A stretch of 64,000 nt of DNA from Rhizobium sp. Leaf262 (lineage in GTDB: Bacteria > Pseudomonadota > Alphaproteobacteria > Rhizobiales > Rhizobiaceae), in contig NZ_LMMM01000018.1 of assembly GCF_001422245.1 (NCBI RefSeq), positions 427,202 through 491,201 on the forward strand, in the 5' to 3' direction. Below, in pieces: positions 53,806-62,989 of the stretch; within the stretch, counting starts at the first letter, position 1; the number at the start of each line of letters is the position of its first letter. The position numbers and the translations under genes are program-made. The notes beneath the pieces were generated by a model. The model saw only the letters and a program-made list of their open reading frames with translations. It did no database searches and was not told the DNA's origin.

Positions 53806-54459
53806 TCATTGACATGACTCGTTGGCTTGGTCCTTCTGAAACGTACCTTTGATGAAGAGCGTGACAGCAGATCTCACCATTTCATCTATATTATCCGATT
53901 TTTGCGCCTCTCTATTCACCCTAATAAGCGCCTGAACCTCAGTTTCATTGATGATGAGACAAAAAAACATCTCGGCCAGTGAGAGCGATGAAATTTTCTG
54001 GAAAGGCTCATTGAGACGATTGCGGTTTTGTTCGATAATTGCTTCTACCGCTCCAACTCCTCGACCGCGTCCAAAGTGGTATATGGTTTGCGAAAGTTCT
54101 GGAAAACGAACAGCTTCAGCGATCATTAGCCTGTGCAAGGCAAGCGTCTTAGTGTCGCGCGATAGCTCGGAGATGTGTTCTCCAAGACGCATTAAATTGC
54201 TTTCTGGCGTATCATGCGGGACAACGACGCCTTCAAGAGGGTTAATGAGTTCGCTGCACAGACGGCTTATCGAAGCAATGAAAATGCCTTCCCGGCCTCC
54301 AAAGACATCGTCGACGTTTCGCCGTGATCCACCTGCCCTTTCGATAATCTCATCTAACTCGAGCCCGTCATATCCACGCTCAAGATAAAGTTCCGCAGCT
54401 ACGTCTAGCAGGAACGACCTACGAGCATCGCATTTTGAGATCGGCTCCGCTTGTGACAT
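53806..54459 (-). CDS. TetR/AcrR-family regulator
   Basis: A 217-residue repressor. The HTH is FLLDVAAELYLERGYDGLELDEIIERAGGSRRNVDDVFGGREGIF (residues 16-60). VDDVF replaces the usual YxxF, a variation seen in AefR-type proteins. The C-terminal domain has MFFCLIINETEVQALIRV. No divergent partner is close; the next upstream gene on the same strand is 320 nt away, so its target is unclear. Confidence 0.87.
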   Translation of the reverse strand: MSQAEPISKCDARRSFLLDVAAELYLERGYDGLELDEIIERAGGSRRNVDDVFGGREGIFIASISRLCSELINPLEGVVVPHDTPESNLMRLGEHISELSRDTKTLALHRLMIAEAVRFPELSQTIYHFGRGRGVGAVEAIIEQNRNRLNEPFQKISSLSLAEMFFCLIINETEVQALIRVNREAQKSDNIDEMVRSAVTLFIKGTFQKDQANESCQ

Positions 54460-54779
54460 CGGTTCTTCCTTTTGCAGAGGGTGTGACTTTGGGTTTCATT
54501 AGATGATTGATGAATGCGTGAACCGCTTTGCCGCTCTAGGCATCTATGGGAATCGCAAGATTGTCGAACCAAATGTAAATTCCTTCTTTGGAAGGATTTA
54601 CGTACATCTACTCCACTACTGGCCTCTTCGTCGCGCGCCTTTGCCCGTAGCATGCCACCGGAAAAGCCAATCGTCAGTCAGAGAGCCTTCACGCCATTCA
54701 AAATGGGATCGACAGCTGATCTTTACAGAGAACCGGTTTCATTCATATTTCCAGTGCGCCAAGTTGCATTTCAATTGCA
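54460..54779. other. intergenic, no gene recognised
   Basis: About 320 bases upstream of the TetR gene. Two overlapping short frames have no ribosome site. GGTTCTTCCTTTTGCAG near 54460 contains the complement of an AAGGAAGAACC ribosome site for the TetR gene. Confidence 0.35.
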
Positions 54780-56105
54780 TCAATTTGCCATGTGGCTAAG
54801 CGACGAGAGAATTTTGGCTCCTGATCCTTCTGCCCAGGTAGTATTGGTGCAATTGTATCGCACGGTTCTTATTATTCGCGTGGTTGGGGGGGCGATGACG
54901 GCACGGCGAACCATCAGTTTGCCCGCCACAAAATAAAGAAGAAACGAGCCCACCTGGTAGGCAAAAAGCAAATCGACTTCGACAAATGACCGGCAGGTAA
55001 ATAGCGTTGCAACCGCAAACAACAGCAGAGATTCCATATGTCTGCGCCGCGTTAAAAACCTGGCGAGATGGCCCCAAAGGGTCGTAAGAACTACCAATAT
55101 GAGACACACTGTTCCAAAGATGCCGGTTTCGACCGCGGTCTCGATATAGGTGTTGTGGAAATGGAAGCCGTTGCGCGACGGTATGTAAAACTCATCCCAC
55201 AAACGCTCTGCATCCGCCAGACCGGTCACCCAATAGCCTTGGTAGCCCACGCCGAACAAAGGACTTTCACTGAGCGCAATGATACCCTGTTGCCAAAGAT
55301 ACGTGCGGCCAGTCAGCGTGGAATCCTTGCCGAAAGCCTCAAGCAATGATCCAGGGCCCCCATTCCGTAGGACGAAAGTTCCGCACAACAGTGCACCGAG
55401 AAAAACCAGTAGACACAATATGACGCGATGCTTTGGGGCAAGGACCAGGGTCGATTGCATCGCCACAGCCAGCGCAAGAACCGCCATTGTCGTTATAATT
55501 GACGTCGCGGATTGAGAGGCCAGAAGATTATAGAATGATAGCGCACCAGTGATCAGGGCTATAAAAACCCATCCCTTTCGCGCACTCAGCATCAAGGTCC
55601 CGTAGGATAGCAGACAGCCTAGCGAGGCGAACAGACCAAGTTGGTTTTTTGACGCAAATGCACCGACGAAGGTGTAACTACCGTCCAGCGCGTCACTTTC
55701 GTACCTGCCGAAAATAAGCGAATAAACAAGCACAGCAGCGCACCCCAGCGCCCCACCTTGCGTCAACGTGGCGGTCGATAAGACGCGCATCGCAATCAGC
55801 GCGCAAGCAATGTGAGAAAAATATTGGATCGCCGCTCTAAACGAGACGCCGGGCGCCTGCGACCAAAACGCCGACAGAAAGCAAAAGACCGGGAAAGCAA
55901 AAATCCAGAAATAGCGGGAATAATTGCCCAGAACACGGCGGTAATTGACGAAGATGAGCGAGATCCACAGCCCATAATAAAAAACGACAGCAATCGCGCC
56001 AATCTGTTGCGAATATGCAAAGATCAAGAACGAGCTTGCCGTAGCAAATATACCATATATTTTATTCTGATCAGGGTCGATCAGCGTCGATTTCAGAATT
56101 TTCAT
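54780..56105 (-). CDS. O-antigen ligase/polymerase-like membrane protein
   Basis: A 441-residue inner-membrane protein with about 11-12 helices and one long periplasmic loop. The Wzy_C-type core is TGRTYLWQQGIIALSESPLFGVGYQGYWVTG and FHFHNTYIETAVETGIFG (near residues 265-335), where the conserved His ligates the polysaccharide donor. It resembles ExoQ/WaaL-group proteins that join or polymerise surface polysaccharides. No other polysaccharide gene is adjacent except possibly the GT29-like gene at 57017. Confidence 0.88.
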   Translation of the reverse strand: MKILKSTLIDPDQNKIYGIFATASSFLIFAYSQQIGAIAVVFYYGLWISLIFVNYRRVLGNYSRYFWIFAFPVFCFLSAFWSQAPGVSFRAAIQYFSHIACALIAMRVLSTATLTQGGALGCAAVLVYSLIFGRYESDALDGSYTFVGAFASKNQLGLFASLGCLLSYGTLMLSARKGWVFIALITGALSFYNLLASQSATSIITTMAVLALAVAMQSTLVLAPKHRVILCLLVFLGALLCGTFVLRNGGPGSLLEAFGKDSTLTGRTYLWQQGIIALSESPLFGVGYQGYWVTGLADAERLWDEFYIPSRNGFHFHNTYIETAVETGIFGTVCLILVVLTTLWGHLARFLTRRRHMESLLLFAVATLFTCRSFVEVDLLFAYQVGSFLLYFVAGKLMVRRAVIAPPTTRIIRTVRYNCTNTTWAEGSGAKILSSLSHMAN

Positions 56106-56624
56106 TGAGATCGTTGGACAGCCAAATTAGAATGTGGGCAGCAAAAAGCGAACGCAGCTTTTCACGCCAGTGTCGCCCCCGGCAGCGCGCCTCTCGCCAA
56201 TTTCAGAACGTCAAGTGCGGCACCTCGCCTGTCTGGGCTCACACGGACGCGAGCATGGGATACGAATAATTCACACGGGATTGACGCTTGGACCTTGCAG
56301 GATGATTTCAGATCAAGACGGTGGTGTTACATCTGAAGTGAAGCGATTGTTCATGTCGCTGCGGTGTAGAGCGTCGATCATAAGCACTGGTTCGTGCTGA
56401 ATGTCTCCTGCTTGCTCGCGAACAAAGCTGGCGCGGCAACTCTCCCCAATACAAATGAAAGACGATCGCCTGGCGGTGAAACACTAAATTGAACTTACCG
56501 TTCCAAAAAGATGCCGTGGCGATGGCTGATGCAGACTTGACAGAAGACACTCGTGTCCGCAGCGCTACCCCGGCTCTGTCCGGATAACAAATTCGAAGTA
56601 GTATCTGAGATTTGGAGGGCAAAA
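56106..56624. other. about 520 bases without a recognised gene
   Basis: It lies between the divergent ligase-like gene and the DUF1311 gene. Short frames on both strands lack motifs. It should contain promoters for both genes. Confidence 0.35.
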
Positions 56625-57014
56625 ATGCCGACAAAAAAACTCCTGCCGGGGGTGGCAGCACTATGTCTGATTTCAAGTGGCGTTACAGCACAGAGCACCC
56701 ACTGCGACAAGGCGGAAACACAAGCAGAATTGCGGCAATGCGAGCAGGCCCGCTATCAGGACGCGGACCGAGCTTTGAACGCCCAATGGAGTCTTGTAAT
56801 GTCGAAGTTTGCCAATGAACCAGACGTCGAGAAAGCACTCCTTGATGCACAACGAGCATGGATCAGCTTCCGTGATTTGCATTGCAAAACCGTGGGCGTC
56901 CAGCAAGGCGGCGGAACACTCCAACCGGTCGTCGTGGCCGGCTGCCTTGCGGATGTAACTGATAATCGTGTCGAAGAGTTCAAAGCCTTTGTAGCCGCCC
57001 CAGAGGACAACTGA
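56625..57014 (+). CDS. exported DUF1311 (LprI-type) protein
   Basis: A 129-residue periplasmic protein with a signal peptide (PTKKLLPGVAALCLISSGVTA). The mature part has the DUF1311 pattern: CDKAETQAELRQCEQARYQDADRALNAQWS and LLDAQRAWISFRDLHCKTVG, with four cysteines likely forming two disulfides. Some family members inhibit lysozyme. The ATG at 56625 follows GGAGGGCAAAA. The next gene starts 2 nt after its stop. Confidence 0.87.
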   Translation: MPTKKLLPGVAALCLISSGVTAQSTHCDKAETQAELRQCEQARYQDADRALNAQWSLVMSKFANEPDVEKALLDAQRAWISFRDLHCKTVGVQQGGGTLQPVVVAGCLADVTDNRVEEFKAFVAAPEDN

Positions 57015-57016
57015 AC

Positions 57017-57625
57017 ATGCGGCACGACATCATGATTGTTGGTAATGGTGAAATTGGTGAAACAGGCCGCGTGGCCGCTGCCAAGGCCGACTTCATCATT
57101 CGGTTCAACGAGTGCCGATCCTACGCGGCAAGCCCCTGTCGCACCGACGTCGTTGCCGTTTGCAATACAGGCAGACCTGGCAAACGGATGGCAGAAGCTG
57201 ATGAATGGCGCAATCTGCCTGCGGTCAGAGATACCGTTGAGATATGGAGCGCACGCGATCCGGCGCTATTTCGTGAGATGCGGGAACCTCTGGCACAGAC
57301 GCACCCGGAACTCGATGATCTCTGCGACGACTACACAGACGCCTTCGACAGATTTTGCAAGATTTCCAGCAAGCAACATGTCGTCATCGACAGAGCAATT
57401 CATGCTTTTGCAGACAAAGCGATCTCGGCCTTTGTGCCTCCCTCCTACGTCGTCCCAAGTACGGGGCTGATAGCCATAGTCGAGACGCTCAGAAGATTCC
57501 CGTCCGCGGATATTGCGCTAACCGGATTTAACCATACCGGATGGGCCGGACACCCATTTTCAGTAGAGAGGCAGATTGTCGATCAATACGTCGCCACAGG
57601 GTCGTTGACCCGTTACGACACGTGA
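57017..57625 (+). CDS. GT29/sialyltransferase-like protein
   Basis: A 202-residue cytosolic protein. The N-terminus IMIVGNGEIGETGRVAAAKADFIIRFNECRSY and the C-terminal block STGLIAIVETLRRFPSADIALTGFNHTGWAGHPFSVERQIVD recall the glycosyltransferase 29 fold found in short bacterial proteins that are often misnamed urease accessory proteins. Donor and acceptor are unknown. It is probably co-transcribed with the DUF1311 gene, which is a curious partner. Confidence 0.6.
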   Translation: MRHDIMIVGNGEIGETGRVAAAKADFIIRFNECRSYAASPCRTDVVAVCNTGRPGKRMAEADEWRNLPAVRDTVEIWSARDPALFREMREPLAQTHPELDDLCDDYTDAFDRFCKISSKQHVVIDRAIHAFADKAISAFVPPSYVVPSTGLIAIVETLRRFPSADIALTGFNHTGWAGHPFSVERQIVDQYVATGSLTRYDT

Positions 57626-57663
57626 TAAAGGCGATCAAACCGATCCGCTGAAGGTTAAGAAAT

Positions 57664-57701
57664 GCCATCAACGCGTCGATTAAAGCGTGCACGTTGATGG
57701 C
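57664..57701. terminator. bidirectional hairpin between convergent genes
   Basis: GCCATCAACG pairs perfectly with CGTTGATGGC around an 18-nt loop, between the GT29-like gene and the FAH-family gene. The loop is long for a factor-independent terminator. Confidence 0.45.
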
Positions 57702-57716
57702 GTCTCATTTGATCGG

Positions 57717-58631
57717 CTAAAACTTTATTCTGTTAGCAAGCGTGCCTATACCGTCAATCTCAAGCTGGACCAGATCCCCTTTTTTTGGAAAACGGCCCAA
57801 TTCCAGCCCGGAGCAGCCCGGCAAGCACCCGGTTGCCAGAATATCGCCGGGAACCAAGGTCTCACCCATGGCAGCATAGCGCACCATTTCCCAAGGCTCA
57901 TACATGGCACCTGCGGTCTGCCCCTCGCACCAGATCTCGCCGTTGACACGGACTCTGCCTTGGAGTTTGCTGAACTGTGACAACACCTCGTCGCTCGTCA
58001 CGACAATCGCGCTCATACTACCCGCAAATGTTTTGGCTTTGACCACGCCGCCAAAAGTCCCTCGTCTTGTATCGTCCCACTGGGTGTCGCGCGCACTCCA
58101 GTCATTGATGATGCACAGACCGCCGATCGCGGACTGAGCCTCTTCTGGAGAACAATCGCGGACTTGTTTCGAAATTATCAGGCCGATTTCCAGTTCGAAA
58201 TCGAGGACTGTGGAAAATAGTGGCCATTGCAGTTCGTGCTGATCAGCAATCAGAGAGCGCCCATTGCCCATATAATACTGGGGGTAGCGATAGTAGTTGG
58301 CGCGCGGACGCATCGGCGCCAACATTTTTCCCGTTACCCTTTCATACCCAGCGGCAAGGGTCTGAAGTGATCCGGATCCAAACTTCGAAACCATACCTTT
58401 GGCCGCGTTGATCATATGCTCTTCCCACAGAGCAAATGACCGCAAGGTGCCCGGCAAAAACGGAAGGCCATCGGGTGTCGAACTTGGTTCCCCGAAGAAC
58501 TGGCGAAGTTCGCCAGAACCAATTGACAGCAGAGAGACGACATCACTGACGAATGGGTGGTTCAAATGCCGCCAGGTGTTTTGCTCCTCGTCAAAACCTA
58601 CGGTGCGGGCCTGACTTAAACCCAATTTCAT
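57717..58631 (-). CDS. fumarylacetoacetate hydrolase (FAH) family protein
   Basis: A 304-residue metal-dependent hydrolase or decarboxylase. Metal ligands lie in VLDFELEIGLIIS (Glu, Glu), then IINDWSARDTQWDD (Asp), with KAKTFAGSM binding the diketo acid. The C-terminus GDLVQLEIDGIGTLANRI is typical. It lies at the end of a minus-strand group with an FAD monooxygenase, GMC oxidoreductase and secreted hydrolase, so a ring- or ketoacid-degrading role is likely. The substrate is not known. Confidence 0.9.
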   Translation of the reverse strand: MKLGLSQARTVGFDEEQNTWRHLNHPFVSDVVSLLSIGSGELRQFFGEPSSTPDGLPFLPGTLRSFALWEEHMINAAKGMVSKFGSGSLQTLAAGYERVTGKMLAPMRPRANYYRYPQYYMGNGRSLIADQHELQWPLFSTVLDFELEIGLIISKQVRDCSPEEAQSAIGGLCIINDWSARDTQWDDTRRGTFGGVVKAKTFAGSMSAIVVTSDEVLSQFSKLQGRVRVNGEIWCEGQTAGAMYEPWEMVRYAAMGETLVPGDILATGCLPGCSGLELGRFPKKGDLVQLEIDGIGTLANRIKF

Positions 58632-58734
58632 GCCGCAATCCTTCTTACATAAAACTTAATGCGCAATCTGATGGCGAGCTTGCCATGCTGTGCGGTGTGG
58701 GCAGTGCTCCAAAACAGCCTAATCGGCCAAGCGC
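58632..58734. other. short intergenic
   Basis: About 100 bases between the FAH-family gene and a doubtful small frame; nothing recognised. Confidence 0.3.
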
Positions 58735-59067
58735 TTAATGAGAGCGAAGTGGGAAATGCAATGTTGCAACCAAACTCAGGAGTGACGTCGCCATCACGCC
58801 CCTTCGCAACAACTTTTTGGTCTCGTTCAGACCGTTGTCCCCAAGGCTTACACTTATCATTTTTTGCTGGTTATGCGTGCCTGGACGGAACTCCGGCGGA
58901 GGCTCGACCGCGGCGACCCGGACCGCACGTGAGCTTGCGTGAAGCAAACATCCGCTCCGTGTCATGCCCTTCATTGGACTTTGGGTACGTTTGCTGCTCA
59001 GGCGTCCCACCGAGATCTTAATGCGAGGTGGCTGCCCGCCGTCGGTATGCTCCTTAGGATGTTTCAT
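58735..59067 (-). CDS. hypothetical small protein
   Basis: A 110-codon frame whose ATG at 59067 is preceded by AGAGGAGATTTCC, a strong ribosome site. The product is basic and has no recognised motif; RGVMATSLLSLVATLHF near the C-terminus is mildly hydrophobic. It fills the 550-nt gap between the FAD monooxygenase and FAH genes on the same strand. I rate it possible because of the ribosome site only. Confidence 0.35.
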   Translation of the reverse strand: MKHPKEHTDGGQPPRIKISVGRLSSKRTQSPMKGMTRSGCLLHASSRAVRVAAVEPPPEFRPGTHNQQKMISVSLGDNGLNETKKLLRRGVMATSLLSLVATLHFPLRSH

Positions 59068-59180
59068 ACGGAAATCTCCTCTTGCTGAGACAGCAGGATC
59101 TCAGCGTCAGATTTCGCGGCGATTACGATTTGTCATCCGTTTCTTAAACACGAAACAATTGCCCCTTTCGAAGCTGAAGC

Positions 59181-60284
59181 CTACATGAGAGGCTTTCTCA
59201 GTGTCGCATAAGAGCGCGTATAAAGCTTGTCGCCCAAGTGCCTCAACATGAGGTTCCTGACAGTGGGCGGAAGATTGCGAACCTTGTCACGAACACGAGA
59301 CTGTTTTCGGACCCACGCCACACGGTCACGACGCTGGGCCACGAACGCCCTGTTTATCACCGCAGTGGACGCGTATCTTGAAATCAGGTCAGCCAGAACC
59401 AGTGCGTCTTCCAGTGCCATGCCCGCTCCCTGCGCCATGCTGGGAGAACAGGCGTGCGCAGCGTCGCCCATGAGCACAAGACCATGTTTGTTGCGATTGT
59501 ATTCGGGAACCTCCTGTAGCTCCCCGAAGTGAATTTCGGTCGGACTATTCAACTGACCAACAAGTTCGCCGAGCGGAGATGGAAACTCTGCAAACAGGTC
59601 CCGAAGACCGAGGACGGTATTGTTTCGGACATCGGCTGTACGACAATCCGCGTATAAGTAAACCTTTGTCTCACTGAGAGGAATGGCGAGAAGCGTACGT
59701 CCACGGCCGAGCATGGCAGTCCACGCGACAATACCGGCTGTATTGTCCACAACCGTTCTCCAACAAGTGATGCCGAGAGGGCGAGGCTGAATGTTGAACG
59801 CGGCGCTGCGTAGACGTGAATGTATGCCGTCTGCGGCAATAACCAGATCACACGACTGGGAGGTGCCGTCGGAATACAAAGCGCGGACGCCCGACATGGT
59901 GTTTTCTACGTCCACGACGGCCTTTCCGTAGGAAATATCGGTGTTGTTTAACGAAGACAGTAACGACTGGATAAGAAGCGATCTTGGCATAGCAAGACAG
60001 GGACCGCACTCCGACCAGAACTCGTGTGACCCTGTTTCATGGATCAGTCGACCGTTGCTCGCGAAGATCAATTGTTTTTCGATCGGGTATGCGTTGGGCT
60101 CGATCGCTTCGAGCACGCCAAGCTGGCGCAATGCCCTCGTCGCGTTTCCCAACAGGAATATACCCATGCCGCCGGAACCGGATGACTCCGATTGCTCAAC
60201 GACGTGGCATTCGTGTCCTTTCAACTCCAGCGCCTTGGCGACAGAAAGGCCCGCAATGCCGGCACCGGCAACGATGATTTTCAT
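59181..60284 (-). CDS. FAD-dependent monooxygenase (salicylate hydroxylase-like)
   Basis: A 367-residue flavoprotein. The N-terminal FAD motif is IIVAGAGIAGLSVAKALELKGHECHVVEQ. The DG motif is CDLVIAADGIHSRLR near residue 150, and the second FAD motif is LVLMGDAAHACSPSMAQGAGMALEDA near residue 275. It hydroxylates an aromatic or related compound with NAD(P)H and O2. The ATG at 60284 was chosen for GGGG 10 nt upstream. It lies between GMC and FAH-family genes. Confidence 0.9.
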   Translation of the reverse strand: MKIIVAGAGIAGLSVAKALELKGHECHVVEQSESSGSGGMGIFLLGNATRALRQLGVLEAIEPNAYPIEKQLIFASNGRLIHETGSHEFWSECGPCLAMPRSLLIQSLLSSLNNTDISYGKAVVDVENTMSGVRALYSDGTSQSCDLVIAADGIHSRLRSAAFNIQPRPLGITCWRTVVDNTAGIVAWTAMLGRGRTLLAIPLSETKVYLYADCRTADVRNNTVLGLRDLFAEFPSPLGELVGQLNSPTEIHFGELQEVPEYNRNKHGLVLMGDAAHACSPSMAQGAGMALEDALVLADLISRYASTAVINRAFVAQRRDRVAWVRKQSRVRDKVRNLPPTVRNLMLRHLGDKLYTRSYATLRKPLM

Positions 60285-60413
60285 AGGCAATATTCCCCTG
60301 TAATATGCGCGAACTCGATGGGATTGCTGAGATGCGAGTAAAGTCCGACGCCAGTGCCTCCCAGAGAGAGGCCTGGCAATCGATCGCCATGTTCCTGAAG
60401 GCAGACTTATGGT

Positions 60414-62027
60414 TCAGCTCTGAATGCCATGATCTGCCTTGAGCATATCTGCGGCGCGCTCGCCAATGACGACGCAAGGAGCCATCAGGTTTCCGATTGG
60501 TATTTTGGGCATGATCGATGCATCTGCGATCCGCAGGTTTTTAACCCCGTAGACCCGCAGTCGAGCGTCTACGACAGACATCTCGTCGCGACCCATTTTG
60601 GCCGTGCAGGACTGATGCCAGTAGGTGACTGCGGAGTTGCGAATGAAGGCCTCCATACTGCTGCGGCTCCTCCCGAGCGGAAGAACCTCCCGCTTGACCA
60701 GTGGCCGTAAACGGTCGCTGTTTCCCAGCTCTCTACACAATTCGATTGTTCGAAATGCTGTCTCCAGGTCCTCGTGCTCACTCAATGAGTTGGGCGCAAT
60801 AACGACCGGGTCCTCCGGGCGCGGGCCCGACAACCGTACACGTCCACGACTTTTGGGCTGTGCAAGCCCTGCAAACATCGTCCAGCCGTGCTCGGGCGCT
60901 TCCATGCCGACTTCCGGCGGCGGCGGCACGGCAAACTCCAGTTGGCATTGTACCATGTCAGGCGCGGCCAAATTGGCATCACTCTTGGCATAAAGCACCG
61001 CTTCACATCCGCCGCCGCCGACCTGTTGGGGCTTCACATATTCCCAGGTACAACCGAAGGCGATGTGATCCTGATGGTTTTCGCCTACACCCGGCAGATC
61101 CTGAACAACCGGAATTCCATGGTGCTGGAGCTCTTTTGCCGGTCCAACGCCAGACTGCATCAGAACTTTCGGCGTATGAACAGCTCCCAAAGACAGGATG
61201 ACTTCCCGATCGGCGCCCAGACGCAACACCTTGCCGTCAATCACAGCTTCGACGCCAAGGGCCTTCTTGCCGGAGAAGATAACCCGGGTGACATGCGCGC
61301 CGGTCAGGACCGTAAGGTTCATCTGGTGCATACTCGGATAGGTGTAGGATCTGAATATCGATTGCCGCTTATTGTCACGGATCAGAAGATCGGCAATGGC
61401 TGCACCGCCATCCGTCTCCATCATTTCTCCATTGGGACTTTCGAATTTCCGGATACCCATCTCATTGGCCGCTTCCACCGTCGCGTTTGCGAGGGGCTGC
61501 GGCGTATCCGATTGAGCAACATAGACGGGCCCGCCCACACCACGACGAAGGGAATCGGCATCACCCTGCCAGTTCTCAATTCGCCGATAATAATCCAGAA
61601 CGGACACATATCCCCAGCCAGAATCGCCGGATTCTTCAGCAAAATGGTCCCAGTCGCTCTTGTGACCTCGGGCCCAAACCATCACGTTGATGCTCGATCC
61701 TCCACCAAGGACTTTGCCCATGTTGAGCGGCATCCGGCGGCCATTGAGATAAGGCGATGGTTCTCCTTGGAAAGCCCAATCATGTGCCGAGCCCAGATTA
61801 AGCGGCCACTGCGCCGGATTGCAGATCGAAGGGGCCGTATCATCTCCACCCGCCTCAAGCAGCAGAACCTGCACGTTGCTGTCCTGCGCGAGGCGAGCAG
61901 CGACCACAGAACCACTCGAGCCGCCGCCGCATACAATGAAGTCAAAATGCGTTCGAAAATTACCCCGCTTATCAGCCGGGTTCACCCATATTTCGGAGTC
62001 GTCTTTGTTCTTGCTAGAATGTTCCAT
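60414..62027 (-). CDS. GMC-family FAD oxidoreductase (paralogue)
   Basis: A 537-residue flavoenzyme, paralogous to 31409-33019 across its whole length. The FAD motif is FDFIVCGGGSSGSVVAARLAQ. It has MGKVLGGGSSINVMVWARGH (GMC signature 1), SLGAVHTPKVLMQSGVG (signature 2) and YWHQSCTAKMGRDEMSV with the catalytic His. The start at 62027 follows AAGGTGAAAC. It is in the minus-strand catabolic group with the FAD monooxygenase downstream and the secreted hydrolase upstream. Confidence 0.92.
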   Translation of the reverse strand: MEHSSKNKDDSEIWVNPADKRGNFRTHFDFIVCGGGSSGSVVAARLAQDSNVQVLLLEAGGDDTAPSICNPAQWPLNLGSAHDWAFQGEPSPYLNGRRMPLNMGKVLGGGSSINVMVWARGHKSDWDHFAEESGDSGWGYVSVLDYYRRIENWQGDADSLRRGVGGPVYVAQSDTPQPLANATVEAANEMGIRKFESPNGEMMETDGGAAIADLLIRDNKRQSIFRSYTYPSMHQMNLTVLTGAHVTRVIFSGKKALGVEAVIDGKVLRLGADREVILSLGAVHTPKVLMQSGVGPAKELQHHGIPVVQDLPGVGENHQDHIAFGCTWEYVKPQQVGGGGCEAVLYAKSDANLAAPDMVQCQLEFAVPPPPEVGMEAPEHGWTMFAGLAQPKSRGRVRLSGPRPEDPVVIAPNSLSEHEDLETAFRTIELCRELGNSDRLRPLVKREVLPLGRSRSSMEAFIRNSAVTYWHQSCTAKMGRDEMSVVDARLRVYGVKNLRIADASIMPKIPIGNLMAPCVVIGERAADMLKADHGIQS

Positions 62028-62173
62028 GTTTCACCTTGCAGGTTGGGGTACTCCGCATCGCTTGGAAAGCAAGGAGTGGGGCGGACATAGCGGCGACCTG
62101 TCAGGCGCAGATTTCATGCCGCGGGCTTCCGATGTCATTTGTAATGGGAGGTATCGCCGGACATTACGCCGGT

Positions 62174-62198
62174 CTGGCAGGCGGCAGCCGCCTGCCAG
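62174..62198. terminator. perfect hairpin between GMC and hydrolase genes
   Basis: CTGGCAGGCGG pairs perfectly with CCGCCTGCCAG around CAG, 12 nt after the hydrolase stop. A short T-run (GTTTTG) is on the plus side only. It may attenuate transcription between the two minus-strand genes. Confidence 0.55.
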
Positions 62199-62209
62199 GT
62201 TTTGCATGT

Positions 62210-62989
62210 TCAGTTTGCAGGCTTGTCAATGCTCTCGGCGGCCGCATGAATTGTGTCGGCAACTACTTTTGCCTGGGTTTTGAAAAGCGCGTGGCTTGCC
62301 GAAACCTTGGTGACCTTGGCGCCGATCCGGTCCGCCATATGGAGAAGCATCGCCTGATCGAAAGCCTTGTCTTCGGTGGCGATCACAGCCCAGCTTGGCT
62401 TTGTGCGCCAGGCGGCGTTCTTGAGTTTCGTTGCGAAGGAAGACATGTTGATGGGTACCTGGGAGTCACGCATGAATACGGCATCGGCATCGCTGACATC
62501 ATTGGCAAATCCGACTTTGAACTTGCTGGCGTCAACGAACCCATAGCCATCCTTCCCAATATCCAGGACAAATTCGGAGGCGGGCGCAAAGCCCTCATAT
62601 TGTTGAGCCGTGGTCTCTCCAGCATCCGGCGAGAGCGCTGAGACATAGACAAGCCCTGCGACCTTGGGATGGACGCCTGCTTCTGTAATAACCGTGCCAC
62701 CCCAGGAATGGCCGACGAGTATCGTTGGGCCGCTTGTCCGGTCAAGCGCGCGATTGGTAGCGGCGACATCATCATCGAGAGACGTCAGCGGATTCTGCAC
62801 GATTGTCACATTGTAGCCGCGTTTCGTCAGTTCGTCGTAAACGCCGCGCCAGCCGGCACCATCGGCAAAAGCGCCATGCACAAGAACAACATTTTTGACT
62901 GGCTGGGCCTGTGCCATCATTGGCGTGAGCGCTGCAATAGCCAGCGCAGCCGAACCAGCGAGAGAGAGAGTAAGGTGAGCGAAATCCAT
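62210..62989 (-). CDS. secreted alpha/beta hydrolase (paralogue)
   Basis: A 259-residue exported hydrolase with a signal peptide (cleavage after AQA near residue 28). The nucleophile is Ser95 in GHSWGG, the acid is in EDKAFD and the histidine in SASHALF. From residue 30 it aligns without gaps with the hydrolase at 43739-44530, sharing long identical stretches such as [14 protein letters not shown] and [20 protein letters not shown]. This copy has no OhrR gene and no TTATCGC operator nearby. Confidence 0.9.
   Translation of the reverse strand: MDFAHLTLSLAGSAALAIAALTPMMAQAQPVKNVVLVHGAFADGAGWRGVYDELTKRGYNVTIVQNPLTSLDDDVAATNRALDRTSGPTILVGHSWGGTVITEAGVHPKVAGLVYVSALSPDAGETTAQQYEGFAPASEFVLDIGKDGYGFVDASKFKVGFANDVSDADAVFMRDSQVPINMSSFATKLKNAAWRTKPSWAVIATEDKAFDQAMLLHMADRIGAKVTKVSASHALFKTQAKVVADTIHAAAESIDKPAN

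Noticed and set aside
60888-62090. 400-codon plus-strand frame
   Set aside because: It is antisense to the GMC oxidoreductase with its conserved motifs.
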